Shown here piece after piece: positions 24,748 through 38,900 of a stretch of 64,000 nucleotides of DNA. The notes under the pieces are model-generated. The model was given only the letters and a program-made list of their open reading frames with translations. It made no database searches and had not been told where the DNA came from. Each line of letters begins with the position of its first letter. Positions within the stretch are counted from its first letter, which is position 1. Position numbers and translations under genes: made by a program. Origin of the DNA: Paramecium sonneborni. Taxonomy: Eukaryota > Ciliophora > Oligohymenophorea > Peniculida > Parameciidae. The DNA is taken from the NCBI GenBank assembly GCA_905182985.1, contig CAJJDN010000048.1, forward strand, positions 299,061-363,060, given 5' to 3'.

Positions 24748-25803
24748 TCATGGTTTTTTGAATACTCCAGATAATTAGACTGATCCCATTCTTTTAAATT
24801 AAGATGCAATTTTGTTTTTTTAAATTTATGCTAATTGTTCTTAGGACATTTGTTTTTAGATAGACGCTTAAGATTAATTTTAACTTATGGTAGCCTAATA
24901 ATATAATAGTAATAGATACATAGGATTAAGACAAAGGAGTTTAACTATGTTTGTTACTCTATGAATTGGATTTATCTTGAGTTTCTTTAATTTTGGTAGT
25001 TTATTTTTTTATATTATTTTTAGGTTATTATAATCCAAATGGAACTGAAATATTTTATAGTGATCCACGTCTAGGAATGATAGAATAAATATAATTACGC
25101 AAGTGCATTAGTTGGTTTGAGACTTTAAGAACTTTAGAAAGTATTTGGTTTGATAATAGTGGATGCTCTTCCAGTAGATCTTTAATGAGGATTTGTAACT
25201 TTCATAGTATTATGGGCAACACTTTTACGTTAAAATGGTTAAGCATTTTCATGTTATGAACTACTTCCAAACATTTTAGTTTCTGGAGAACCCTTAGGTT
25301 TAATTTTAAGAATTCTCTTTTTTTCTGGAGGTGTAAGATTTAATTCAACTGGTTCTGCTGCTTATCCTTCATTTCCACCTGGTTATATTTCCATTGCAAT
25401 TATTTTATTTTCATCTAACATTTCATTATATTTAATAACATCATCTTCATCAAATTCAATAACATTCTTTTACATATGTTCTATTAATGTATCAAATGAT
25501 TGACGATAAAAGATATTAGCTAATATATTTGTTAAATTAGTAGAGTTTCTTTGATAAGTTTATCTCTTTTTTTATCTGTAAGCTAAGTAAATTAATTAAA
25601 GTTAATTCATTGCTTAAGATAATGAAGTTTTAACAAATTTATTCAAAATTTTTGATAAAATTTTACCTCTATTTGGAATGGCACATTCACTAAATGGAGT
25701 AGATGGACTCTTATTATTTTTATCTGAGTTAATTCTACCTCTAAATTATTCATCATTTAAAATATTTTAATATATTTTTGATCTATCTTTTTTATTACCT
25801 CTT
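24672..25803. repeat. contig-overlap duplicate 2, left copy
   Basis: 1,132 bp that reappear at 25805-26936 (offset 1,133) across a single N, with no difference seen by eye. As at 3272, both copies end exactly at the gap, pointing to overlapping contig ends. Confidence 0.95.
24748..25803 (-). pseudogene. false partial copy: C-terminus of giant repeat protein
   Basis: C-terminal coding part of the giant gene with its last two introns and TGA (24748-24750), truncated at the N. The intact version is at 25881-26936 within the full gene. An assembly fragment, not a second gene. Confidence 0.9.
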
Positions 25804-25804
25804 N
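25804..25804. other. assembly gap (single N)
   Basis: One undetermined base joining the two copies of overlap duplicate 2. Confidence 0.95.
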
Positions 25805-26936
25805 AAGTAATTCAGTTTACATTTTATATAAAGAGTAAATTTAATTTAAGGATGAATGATATACTAATATAAATTTAATATCATGGTTTTTTGAATACTC
25901 CAGATAATTAGACTGATCCCATTCTTTTAAATTAAGATGCAATTTTGTTTTTTTAAATTTATGCTAATTGTTCTTAGGACATTTGTTTTTAGATAGACGC
26001 TTAAGATTAATTTTAACTTATGGTAGCCTAATAATATAATAGTAATAGATACATAGGATTAAGACAAAGGAGTTTAACTATGTTTGTTACTCTATGAATT
26101 GGATTTATCTTGAGTTTCTTTAATTTTGGTAGTTTATTTTTTTATATTATTTTTAGGTTATTATAATCCAAATGGAACTGAAATATTTTATAGTGATCCA
26201 CGTCTAGGAATGATAGAATAAATATAATTACGCAAGTGCATTAGTTGGTTTGAGACTTTAAGAACTTTAGAAAGTATTTGGTTTGATAATAGTGGATGCT
26301 CTTCCAGTAGATCTTTAATGAGGATTTGTAACTTTCATAGTATTATGGGCAACACTTTTACGTTAAAATGGTTAAGCATTTTCATGTTATGAACTACTTC
26401 CAAACATTTTAGTTTCTGGAGAACCCTTAGGTTTAATTTTAAGAATTCTCTTTTTTTCTGGAGGTGTAAGATTTAATTCAACTGGTTCTGCTGCTTATCC
26501 TTCATTTCCACCTGGTTATATTTCCATTGCAATTATTTTATTTTCATCTAACATTTCATTATATTTAATAACATCATCTTCATCAAATTCAATAACATTC
26601 TTTTACATATGTTCTATTAATGTATCAAATGATTGACGATAAAAGATATTAGCTAATATATTTGTTAAATTAGTAGAGTTTCTTTGATAAGTTTATCTCT
26701 TTTTTTATCTGTAAGCTAAGTAAATTAATTAAAGTTAATTCATTGCTTAAGATAATGAAGTTTTAACAAATTTATTCAAAATTTTTGATAAAATTTTACC
26801 TCTATTTGGAATGGCACATTCACTAAATGGAGTAGATGGACTCTTATTATTTTTATCTGAGTTAATTCTACCTCTAAATTATTCATCATTTAAAATATTT
26901 TAATATATTTTTGATCTATCTTTTTTATTACCTCTT
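25805..26936. repeat. contig-overlap duplicate 2, right copy
   Basis: Copy of 24672-25803; beyond 26936 unique sequence continues into the body of the giant gene, so this is the copy to keep. Confidence 0.95.
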
Positions 26937-29900
26937 TCTAATTAATTAATAAACATTTTGTCTGTTTCTGATATATCAGAATTAGTAGTTCTATTAACAA
27001 TAGCAGGTTCATCTTATCCATTTTCTGTAATTCCAATTTTTATAATATCATTATTACCACGTTATTCAATTAATTAAATTTAAGATAGTCTTTATGTAGG
27101 TCTTCTAACAAAATTTTATTCTTAATATTTTGGTATTTTCATTGTAATACCTCCTTTTATTTATTTAATATAAGTTCCATCTTTATTCTTAATAAAATCA
27201 TTATTTTTATAATATGCTAAAGATCTATTATTAACAATCTATCTTTTGACTAAATGTAATCCATTTTCTTATAATTCATCCATTTCTCCTATCTAAATTT
27301 ACTCATTTTTATATGGTTTAAGTATAAACATTTAAATATGTTTTTCTTTATTATTAAATTCTTCCTCAATCATTTATAATGTTTCATTTTTAGCAATTAC
27401 TCTTTAAAATACATGATTACCTATTTCAATCCAACCTTATTTAGTTAATTCTAATTAATATGCCACTTCAACTCTTGCAAGATATTTAATTTCTTATATA
27501 AATTCATCTAAATCTTCTCCAAATGTATTTTCATTAGTATATCTACGTTATAATCTTCTTTCATATTTATTTGTATGTTAATTTTTTATTAAGATTTCTT
27601 CTTCTACATATTTTCCATTAACACTTAATTTTTAATCCATAATTCTTATTTAATTTTATTCATCTACAGATCTATATTAAGAATCTCTATGTTCTTAACT
27701 ATCTTCATCAATTTAATACATAGATCTTTTATTTTAATTCCATTATCTAATTCCTGGAGGAATTTCAGATTCACTCAATTTTCTCCATCCTTATTATTAA
27801 GTTTTTTAATACTCATTAATTACAACTCTTGATCTAATTATAAATCCATTTGGTTATTTTTCATTTAGATTCTTACTAATAATTACTTCAGTTATATTAA
27901 CTAATTTTTGAATAGCATAAAATTCATTATCTTTTCCACTACCAATAATCTCTGTTATTTCCTCTACATCTTAATAAGGATTATAATCAGGATCTATATT
28001 AGTAACAATCTTTCTTGCAATAATTTAAATACCAGCCTCATCTCTCTCTCTCAAATTCTCTCCTATTTTTTAATGTTAATTTCCACGATATGGAAATTTT
28101 AATTCATGAATTTCTTGCTCTTAAGTATTTGGGTTTGTTAAAATATGATCTTCTTCAAGATAATATAATGATGTTGGATCATCAGTAATTAATTTATTTG
28201 ATAATATTGGATTTATTACATTATGAATCTTTTTTTCTAATTGTCCATTAGTTCTACTCCAACCATCATTAAATAATTATCCTTATGATTAATTATTTTT
28301 TATTATCTTTCTAGATAATAATAATCCATCACTTGGATTTATTTGTTCTTCTCCTTCTACATATGGACGGCGTCTTAAAACTAATTCTTATTTACCTGTT
28401 TCTTAATTTTTTATTAATATTTGTTCTTCAACCATTTATAAAGTTTCTTATGCATTCAAAAGTAATTCTAGATTTCCTTAATTTTATTTCCATCCATCTT
28501 TCTTTTATTACTCGGATGATAATAAATTCTCAACAACTCTTCTAGATATAACAACATTTCCTTTTTCATCTGTTTCTTATAAATTATTACCTAATTATGC
28601 TGATGCTGAAAATACTCTTCTTATCAGTTTTCTTTCCATCATTCCAGTCTCTTCATTATATTATAATACTTCTTCTTCAATAAATTTTATTGGTTCCTAT
28701 TAAGCAACAACAATCTCAAAATGACCATCTTCATTTTATTTCCAATTATCACTTGAACATAAATTTGAAACAATCTTTCTTGATATCACTTTTTAACCAT
28801 TATTTATTTCATCTATTATTTAATCACCAATTATTGCATTTCTATCATCTTCAGTAAATGGTCTTCTTATTAATTTTCTTTCCTATTTACCTGTTTTAGG
28901 ATTTATAGTTATAATTTCTTCTTCAACATATTATTCTGGTTCTTCATAATTAATTATTTTAACCAATTTACCATCTGATTCTCTTCTCCATTATGCTAAT
29001 GATTCATTATTTTCTACAAGCTTTCTTGATAATACAATTGTACCATCATCTTTATTTTCATTAATATTCTTTCCGAAATTTACTTTTTAATCATTATATG
29101 GTCTTCTAATTAATTTTCTCTCCATCATTCCTGTTTCTGGATTCACTTATAATACTTCTTCTTCAATATATTTCATTGGTTCAGCTTCACTAATTTAATG
29201 AATCAAAACTCCTTAATCATTTTATTACCAACTAGTAAATGCAAAATCTCCATCAACTATTCTTCTTGCAACTACTTTAGTTCCATCATTTAATTATTCA
29301 TTAATTTAATCACCAATCTTAAATTTATCATCCTCCATCATTACTGGTCTTCTTGTTAATCTTCTTTCTTACTTTCCTGTTCTTGGATTATAAACTAAAA
29401 TCTCTTCCTCTATAAATTTTTATGCTATAGCTGATAATACTTTTTCTAATGTTCCATCAGCTAATTTTGTCCATCCTTCTTTTTTCAATTATGTTAATGA
29501 TTAAACATTTTCAATTAAACGTCTTGCCAATATTCTATTTCCTTAAGAATCCTTCTCTTTAATGTCATCTCCAAATTTTAGATTTTAATCTTTAACAGTA
29601 TATTATCTTCTAATAAGTTTTCTTTGCATTTATTTTGTTTGTTTATTTACAATTAAGATTTCTTCTTCAACATATTTAACAGGTTCAGCAGCACATAATT
29701 ATACTTCAAACATTCCAGCAGATATCTATTTCCATCCTTATTATAATTAAAACTCAGATGAACTATCATTCTCTACTATTCTTCTAGAAACAACCTTACG
29801 TCCACCTTATTAATCGAGAATATCATCACCCATCTCCATTTTCTCATCTCCTGGTTAATATGGCCTTCTTGTCAATCTTCTTTCCTATTTCCCTGTTCTA

Positions 29901-32900
29901 GGATTTATTATCAATACTTCTTCCTCTATAAATTTATCAGGTTCTTGCACATTTATCACTTTTTCCAATATTCCTTAATTATTAACCCATCCACCCTTTT
30001 ACAATTATTAACTAGATTCTAAATTCTCTACTATTTTTCTAGATAGTATTTTATTACCATTCTAATCAAATTCTTTTAATTAACCAAGTTATAAAGTTGA
30101 ATCCCTTTTTGCATCATATTATCTTCTTACTAATTTACGTTCATATAATCCACTTTCTTCATTATAAACTAATATTTCTTCTTCTATCATTTATGATGGC
30201 TCTGTCATAGTTATTTCTAAATTTCCATCTTTCATCTTCCATCCTTCTTCATTCAATTTATTTAATGATTATTCATTATCTACAATTCTTCTTGCTAATA
30301 CTCTCTATCCACCATTAACTTCATTCAATTCATCTCCTAAAGCAACATCTTCATTATAATAAGGTTTTCTAATTATTTTTCTTTCCTACTTACCAGTCTT
30401 CGGATTCACTATAATTACTTCTTCTTCAATATATTATAAAGGTTCTTAAGATATAACTTTCTCTTATTTTTATACATTCCATCCATCTGCTTATAAACTA
30501 GCTAATGACTAATTATTTTCCACAACTGTCCTCGATAAAATTCTATTACCATCATTATCAGTCTCTTATAAATTGTTTCCTATTTTTACTTTTGGATTAT
30601 ATGGTTTTCTAACCAATTTCCTTACTAATTATCCATCCTCTGTCTAAACAAGAATTTCTTCCTCTATAAATTTAACAGGCTCTTTTGAAACTAACTCCAT
30701 CTATCCTGATTTATTATCTATTATCCATCCTTCTTTTTATAATTAATCTTAAGATTATTCATTTTATACAACTCTTCTAGCAACTACTTTAGAGTTACCT
30801 CTTGATTCATTTAAAGAATCACCTGTGTCTAATTCTGAATCTCCTGCTTACATAGGTCTTCTAATAATTTTTCTTTCTATTTAATTTGTCTTAGGATTGA
30901 GTACCAATACCTCCTCTTCTATAAATTGAATTGGTTCTGCCTTACTAATTACTTATTCTAATTTTCCATCTTACTTAACTGTCCATCTCCTTTATGATTA
31001 TTTATTCTCTACAACTTTCCTTGATACAATAACATTTCCATCTTAATCTGTTTCTTTAACATTACCCAACTTAGCATTAGGATTAAAAGGTTTACGAATT
31101 AATTTTCTTTCCATTTATTATGTTTCAGGATTCAACACCAATATCTCTTCTTCTATATATTTTATAGGTTCATTCTAAGCTATTATTTTCACCATCGTAC
31201 CATCAGATTATTATTTCCATTCTTTTAATCCTTCTGCAGTCTCCTCATTTTCTACTATTCTTCTTGAAATTATTCTCTCTCCTTTTTATCCAGCTTCATC
31301 CATTTCTTCACCCAACTCTACTTCTTCTCCATAATATGGTCTTCTTATTAACTTTCTTTCCTATTTACCTGTCCTTGCATTTATTGTTATAATTTCTTCT
31401 TCAATATATTATTCAGGTTCTTCAGCAATTATTTATTCTCCCAATTATTAGCTCTTTAAATTATCAACTACCTTTCTAGATAAAACTTTCACATTTGGAT
31501 CATCAACCTCTTTAGAATTTACTGGTCTCGTAATCACTTTTCTTTCCATTACTCCTTTTTCTGCATTATAAACAAGTACTTCTTCAACTACAACTTGAGT
31601 TGGTTCTTCTTTTACCAATATTAACTCCATTTATTCTCCCTTCTTTTACCATTTTTATAATTCTTCACTTGATTATTGATTATCAATTAATCTTCTTGCT
31701 ACTACCTTCATATTTCCTTTACCTTCATTTAATTCTTCTCCCATTTGTAACTCTTATCCAATATAAGGTTTTCTTATTAATTTTCTTTCCTATTTCCCAT
31801 TCTTATTCACTACAATAACTTCTTCTTCAATATATTGAAGTGGTTCTTATGAGATTGTTTTCTCCATTTTTCCATTCTTGTCTATCACCCATTCTTATTT
31901 CTTTACTTCAGTTAAACTATTTTCAACAATCTTCCTAGAAACAACTCTATCTCCTTATTAATTAACTTCACTTAAATTATTTCCTTATTTTAATTAGGAA
32001 TCTTTTTATGTTAAAGGTCTTCTTATAATTTTTCTTTCCATCATTCCTGTTTCTTCATTACATACTAATATCTCTTCTTCAATAAACTTTATAGGTTCAC
32101 TTTATGATATTATCTTTTCTAAACACCCATTTTATTGTTCATTCCACTCCTTCTTTTAGGTACTTGTTAAATCATTATTCACTATTTTTCTTGATAATAC
32201 TTTCATCTATCCATTTGTTTCATCTAAATCTTCTCCTAATTTCAATTATTATCCATTATAAGGTTTTCTTATAACTTTTCTTTCAGCTTTTCCATTCTTA
32301 AATATAAGAACTTCTTCTTCATAATACTGTTCTGGTTCTGCTGATAAAATTATTTCTTTTTATCCATTCTAACCAGTATTCCAATCCTACATTTAATTCA
32401 ATGATTTATTATTATCTATAACCTTTGATGATAATATCTTATTACCATTTTCATCAAACTATCTTTGACCATCTGTGAATGGTCTTCTTATTAATTTTCT
32501 ATCCATCATTCCTGTTTCTTCATTATAAACAAGAATCTCTTCTTCAATAAATTTAGTAGGTTCATTCTTAGTTATTTACTTTTCGAAAACTCCATTTTTT
32601 AATTCAAAATCTTTACCTTCCTGTCCGTTTACAATTTTTCTAGAAATAACTCTTTATCCATTTCCAATATCTTAATTGAGATCATTAGATTCTTCTACTT
32701 ACTGGTCAAAAAGTATTGGTTTTCTTATAATTTTCCTTTCTTATTTACCATTCTTTACAATTATAACTTCTTCTTCAATAAATTAATCAGGTTTTTTTGT
32801 TGAGATAATTTTCATCAAATTACCATCTTAACCCTTTTACCATTATTCTTATTTTTTTATCGATTCTAAATTATCAACTACTTTTCTTGACAAAACTACA

Positions 32901-35900
32901 CCATCATTAGTTTCTTCATTTAGTTCATTTCCTAATTTAGCATTTTTCTAAAAAGGTTTTCTAATTATTTTAGTTTCCACCATACCTGTTTATGGATTAA
33001 AATAAACTATTTCTTCCTCGATAAATTTAGTTGGTTCTGCATTTCCAATTTTCATTTCAAATTAATCATTCTTTTTTTCCCAATCAACCTAAGCATCATT
33101 ATCAACTATTCTACGTGCAACAACTCTCTAACCTCCACCAATTGATTCATTTAATTCATCACTAACCTCAATATCTTATCCATAATATGGTTTTCTTATT
33201 AATTTTCTTTCTTATTTTCCTGTTTTTGGATTAATTTAAATAATTTCTTCTTCAATATATTATTCTGGTTCTTCTCCTAAAACAACTTCAATAGCTCCAG
33301 GATTAGTTTATTTCCAACCCTATTTACTTAGAACAATAGAAGATTTTCTATTATCAACAACCTTTCTTGAAATTACTTTATCATATTAAGGTTATGAATT
33401 TTAATCTCTTCTAATAATTTTTCTTTCCATCATTCCAGTTTCTGGATTACGAACTAAAACTTCTTCTTCTATTTATTAAGCAGGTTCATTAGAATTAAGA
33501 GTCATCACTAATTCATCTCCTTATTTTTTCCATTATTTTAGTTAATCTAATGATTATTCATTATTTACAATTCTTCTTGCCACAACATGTTAATTTTTAG
33601 AAATTTCTTCATCTAATTCATCACCCAAATCAATATCTTAACCATAATATGGTTTTCTGACTACTTTTCTTTCCTACTATCCATTTTTAGGATTCACAAC
33701 AATAATTTCTTCTTCGATATATTATGCAGGTTCTTCCTATATTAAAATTTCTGTTTATCCTTATTTCCATTATGATTTTGAGGTTGATTAATTATTTTCA
33801 ACAATTTTTCTTGATAATACAAGATTTCCTTAATTATCCTGAATATTTAAATTATTTCCAACTTTAACTGAAGGATTATATGGTTTTTTAATTATTTTTC
33901 TTTCCATCATACCAGTTTCTGGATTTAAGATAAGAACTTCTTCTTCAATAAATTTAATTGGTTCAACTCCAATTTTTTTAATTTAAACACCATCAGCTTC
34001 AATCCAATCTTACATAGCTTATTTGGCTTAATTATTATCAACAATTTTTCTTGAGACAACTTTATAACCCTCTTCTGTAGAAATATTTAAAGAATCTCCC
34101 AATTCTCCAGGATCTTATCCTTCATTTAATGGTCTTCTAATTAATTTTCTTTCTTGTTTTCCTGTTTTTTAATTTATTATCAAAACTTCTTCTTCAATAT
34201 ATTTAGTAGGTTCAACAGCTACAACTTTTTTCAAAATTCCTTTTACTTTCTACCATCCATTTTATGATGATTCAACATTATCTACAACTCTTCTTGAAAC
34301 TATTTTATTACCATTTTTATCAGTTTCATTAACTTATCCTACCTAACATGGTTCATATTGTCTTCTTACTAAAACTCTTTCTAATTATTTAGTTTCTGGA
34401 TTTAAAACTAAAATTTCTTCTTCTATATATTTAGTAGGTTCATCTGCTGCTATTTATTTTTCCATGACATCACCATTTTTCTTCCAAGATTACAATTCTT
34501 CGCTAGGTTAATTATTCTAAATAATTCTTCTTGCTACTACTTTTTTCCCATTCCCTATTGATTCATTTAAACATTCTCCAATATCTGGATCTTCATCATG
34601 TTTTAAAGGTCTTCTAATTAATTTTCTTTCTTATTTCCCAGTTTTTTAATTAATAATGATTATTTCTTCCTCTATAAATTATTCAGGTTCATCATCACAT
34701 ATAATTTATTCATATTATCCATTCTTAAAAACCCATTATTATCCTTAATCTAAAGTTTCCATATTGTCAACAATTTTTCTTGATAAAACAGTTCCATTTT
34801 ATATCTCATATTTTTTATTGCTTGGATCATATGGTCTCTTTATTAATTTTCTTTCCATTTAACCAGTTTCATCATTATATTATAATACTTCCTCTATTAT
34901 CATTTTTGTTGGTTCATTCTTAGCAATAACCTTAACTAATTAACCATCTTATTTAATCCAACCAGCTTATTTTTATTACTCATTAGTTTCTATATTTTAA
35001 ACTCTTTTACTTGATACAACAATACCTTCTTAAGGAGGAGGATCATTTACATTTCTTCTTACCAATTTTCTCTCTTATTTACCAGTTTTCTTATTTTATA
35101 TAATTATTTCATCCTCAATGTACTCTTCAACTTCATTATCATTCAAAATCTTCTCTAAATTCTATCCTTTCTCTTCCCATCCTTATTTTGATCTATTATC
35201 AACTACCTTTCTACTTAATATAGTCACACCATCTTTTTATTCATTTAAATTATCACCTAATTTTTAGTCTTTTTAATATGGTTTTCTTACTAATTTTCTT
35301 TCCAATTATCCAGTTTATTTATTCCTAACTAAAACTTCCTCTTCCAAATATTATGCTGGTTCATTTGCACTTATTATTTACTCAAATTAACCATTATTAA
35401 ATTACCAATCATCTGAACAATGATCATTTTAAACTATTTTTCTTGAAATTACTTTTGCATTAGGACCTATTGATTCATTCAAATCATCACCAAAAGCTTC
35501 ATTCTAATTTGTATAAGGTATTCTTATCAATTTTCTTTCTTATTTTCCAGTCTTTGGATTTATTATTAATACTTCTTATTCAATATAACGTTCTGGTTCA
35601 TTTTGATTAATAACTTAAACTAATTATCCCTTTTAATCAGTTTTCCAATTCTTCATTTCTGCTTATGAAAAATTATTATCTACTATCTTTCTATTAACCA
35701 CAATACTTCCATCTTAAAGCTATTCATGAATATTTCCCATTTATATATTTTTGTTTGCCTCATAGGGCTTTCTAACTTTTTATCGAATAATCTAACCATT
35801 TTTATCCTTAATTAATATTTCTTCTTCTATATACTAAGTTGGTTCTTCATTTAAAACAATTTCTTAGATTTCTTATCCTTTTTATTATTACCAATTCTTT

Positions 35901-38900
35901 AATGCATAAATTGATTGATCATTCTATATAATTCTTCTTGCAACAACTCTTTATCCATTATTAATTTCATTGATTGATTCTCCTACATCTAAATCTTCTT
36001 AATTATAAGGCTTTCTTATAAGTTTCCTTTCTTATTTACCTGTTTTTGGATTTATAATTAAAATTTCTTCTTCTATATATGCTTCAGGTTCTTGAGAGGA
36101 AATCACCTTAATTTAAGTTCCATTGTTTTACATTGCCCATCCTTCCTAATTATTTGACTTAGATGATTTTGTATTATCAACAATTTATCTTGATAATATT
36201 TTATAACCATTAGAATCAACTTCATCTAATTCTACTCCTGTTTTTAATTTACTATCTTTATTCGGATTATATTATCTTCGAATTAATTTTCTTTCCATTA
36301 AACCAGTCTCTTCATTATAAGCTAATACTTCCTCCTCTACAAATTATTATGGTTCAGATTTTGATATTAATAATTCTAATTGACCTTTATTATTTCTGAA
36401 CCATTTTTCATTTTATAATTGAGATGAAGATTAATCATTTGAAACTATCTTTCTAGATACAATTTTAAGTCCATTATTATCCTCATTTAAATTCTCTCCT
36501 ACATTCACTTATTGATTATTATAAGGTCTTCTTATGAGTTTTCTCTCTTGAACTCCATTTTTTAAAATAAGCACTTCTTCTTCTATATATTTTTCTGGTT
36601 CTTAGATATTAATAATCTTCTCATAATTTCCATTTTATTAAATCCATCCCTCTTCCTTTTATTTATTTAATGATTAAACATTTTAAATTATTTATCTAGA
36701 TAATATTTTATTACCATTCTTATCTACTTCAGATAAATTTTCACCAAAATTTAATTTTTCATCTTATTTTGTCATCTATCTTTTTATCATTTTTCTTTCA
36801 TAATTTCCAGTTTCTTTATTAAAACAGAGAATTTCTTCAACTATATATTAAGAAGGCTCAATCTATTTTATTTCTAAATCTCCATTTTCATTCAATTTCC
36901 ATCCTTCTTTTTCTAATTGTGCTTTTGATTGATCATTTCCAATAACTCTTCTTGCAACTACTTTTTCTCCATTTTCATTAACATCATTAATATCATCACC
37001 ATAATTTCTTTAAAGATCTTCTTAATTAAATGGTCTTCTAATTAATTTTCTTTCCTATTTACCATTTTTCACTACAATTATCTCTTCTTCAATATATTCC
37101 TCTGGCTCTTCAGCTATTGTTTAACGATATGATCCCATAGTCCCTCTTGTCCAATCTGAACCAAGCAATTTTAAATTAGGTACAAGTGTACGGTTTACAA
37201 TTATGTTACCATCCTTATCAACTTCCTTTAATTATCCAAATTACATTTTATCTTTATTAACAGATGGTCTTTTGACTAACTATCTAATCATTGTTCCTGT
37301 TTGTTAATTAAATGTCAGTAATTCTTCTTATATAAATTCAATTGGTTCACTTTATATTAAAACTTTTTCTAAATTTCTTGTAATCTCATTTTTTTTCCAA
37401 TTTTCTTGATTGCCATCATTTTTAATTATTTTTCTACTAATTACAACTTGATCATCAGATATTCTTTCTTCGAGATTATCTCCCAATTTACATTTTTCTC
37501 CTACTTCAAGAATAGGTCTTCGAATTAATTTACGTTATTATTTTCCTGCTTATAAATTTTGAATTAATATTTCTTCCTCATAAAAATTTTCAATTTTATC
37601 AATAGAGATAATTTTTTCTAATTATTCAATTTTATTTTTAATCCATCCTTATTCTCTAAGATACACAGTTGATTCAATATTATCTCCAATTTCTCTAGAA
37701 ATAATTTAACTTCCATCAAATTATAATTCATCTATATTATCTCCAAGGATTAAAGTTTTTTCATCAACTTTTAAATCATATCTAATTTATTTTTTAGTTT
37801 ATTCGTATTTGTCAAAATCTATTTCAATAATAGTTTCCTAAATATATTTACAAGATTCCCCTTATTTAATTACTTTTTCCCAATATTTTTTATCTGAATA
37901 ATATTTCCAATCTTTATCAATTTACTTTTCTTCTTTAATTACTCTTCTTGCAATAATTCTGACTCCTTAGATTTGAATTTCATATAAGTTTTCTCCAAAT
38001 TCTTATTCTATTTTATTAATAGATTATTCATCAAAATAGATTTTCCTAATTAATTTTCTATCTTATTTTTTTTATGATACTTGTAAGATTTCTTCTTCAA
38101 CATAAAAAATTTCATCTTAATTTGATATAATTTTTTATGCAGTTCCAAGATTGAAATTACAATTCCATCCATCTTATGCTAATTATTTAGATGATTAAAT
38201 ATTATCTACAATTCTACTTGATACTAATTTTTATCCATCTTCTAATTTTCTATTTTTATCATATTTTCTACGTATGATTTTTCTTTCAACTTAACCTGTT
38301 AATGGATTAACTTCTAATATTTCTTCTTCAACATATTTATTAGGTTCTCTATTTCCAAGTATTCTTTCTAATTTAGATTCTTTGGAAATCCATCCTTCTT
38401 ATTCTAATTATTCAGTAGAATATTCATTAGCAACAATTCTACGTCCTATAATTTTTTATCCTTGAGTATTGATTTCATTTAATCCTTCACCTAATGTAAG
38501 ATTTTAATCATTATAAGGAATTCTAACAATCTTTCTAGTAATTTAACCAGTCTTAGGATTTTCTATAAGAATTTCTTCTTCAATATATTTTTAAGGTTCT
38601 TATTAACTAATAACCTTTTTAAGTTATCCATTATCTTATCTATTCCATCCATCTTCATCAGTAACATTAACTAATTTTCTAGATACTAATATTTTGCCAT
38701 CTCCCATATCTTATTTAAGATTATGTCCATATTCATAATCTTAATCAATAGGTCTTCTTATTAAGATTCTTTTAACTTGATCAGTTTCGTCATCATATTC
38801 TAAATATTCTTCTTCAATCATATCAAGTGGTTCTGATGCTCTTAATTCATCAATTAAATCTTATTCAGATTAAAAGAGAGAACTTGCATTAGTATTTTTA

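Noticed and set aside
24420..25259. Plus-strand ORF with IQYHGFLNTPDNQ and a hydrophobic segment interrupted by TGA
   Set aside because: The minus strand here codes the C-terminal tail of the giant repeat protein, with two canonical introns and better composition. The plus reading is a shadow with an internal stop.
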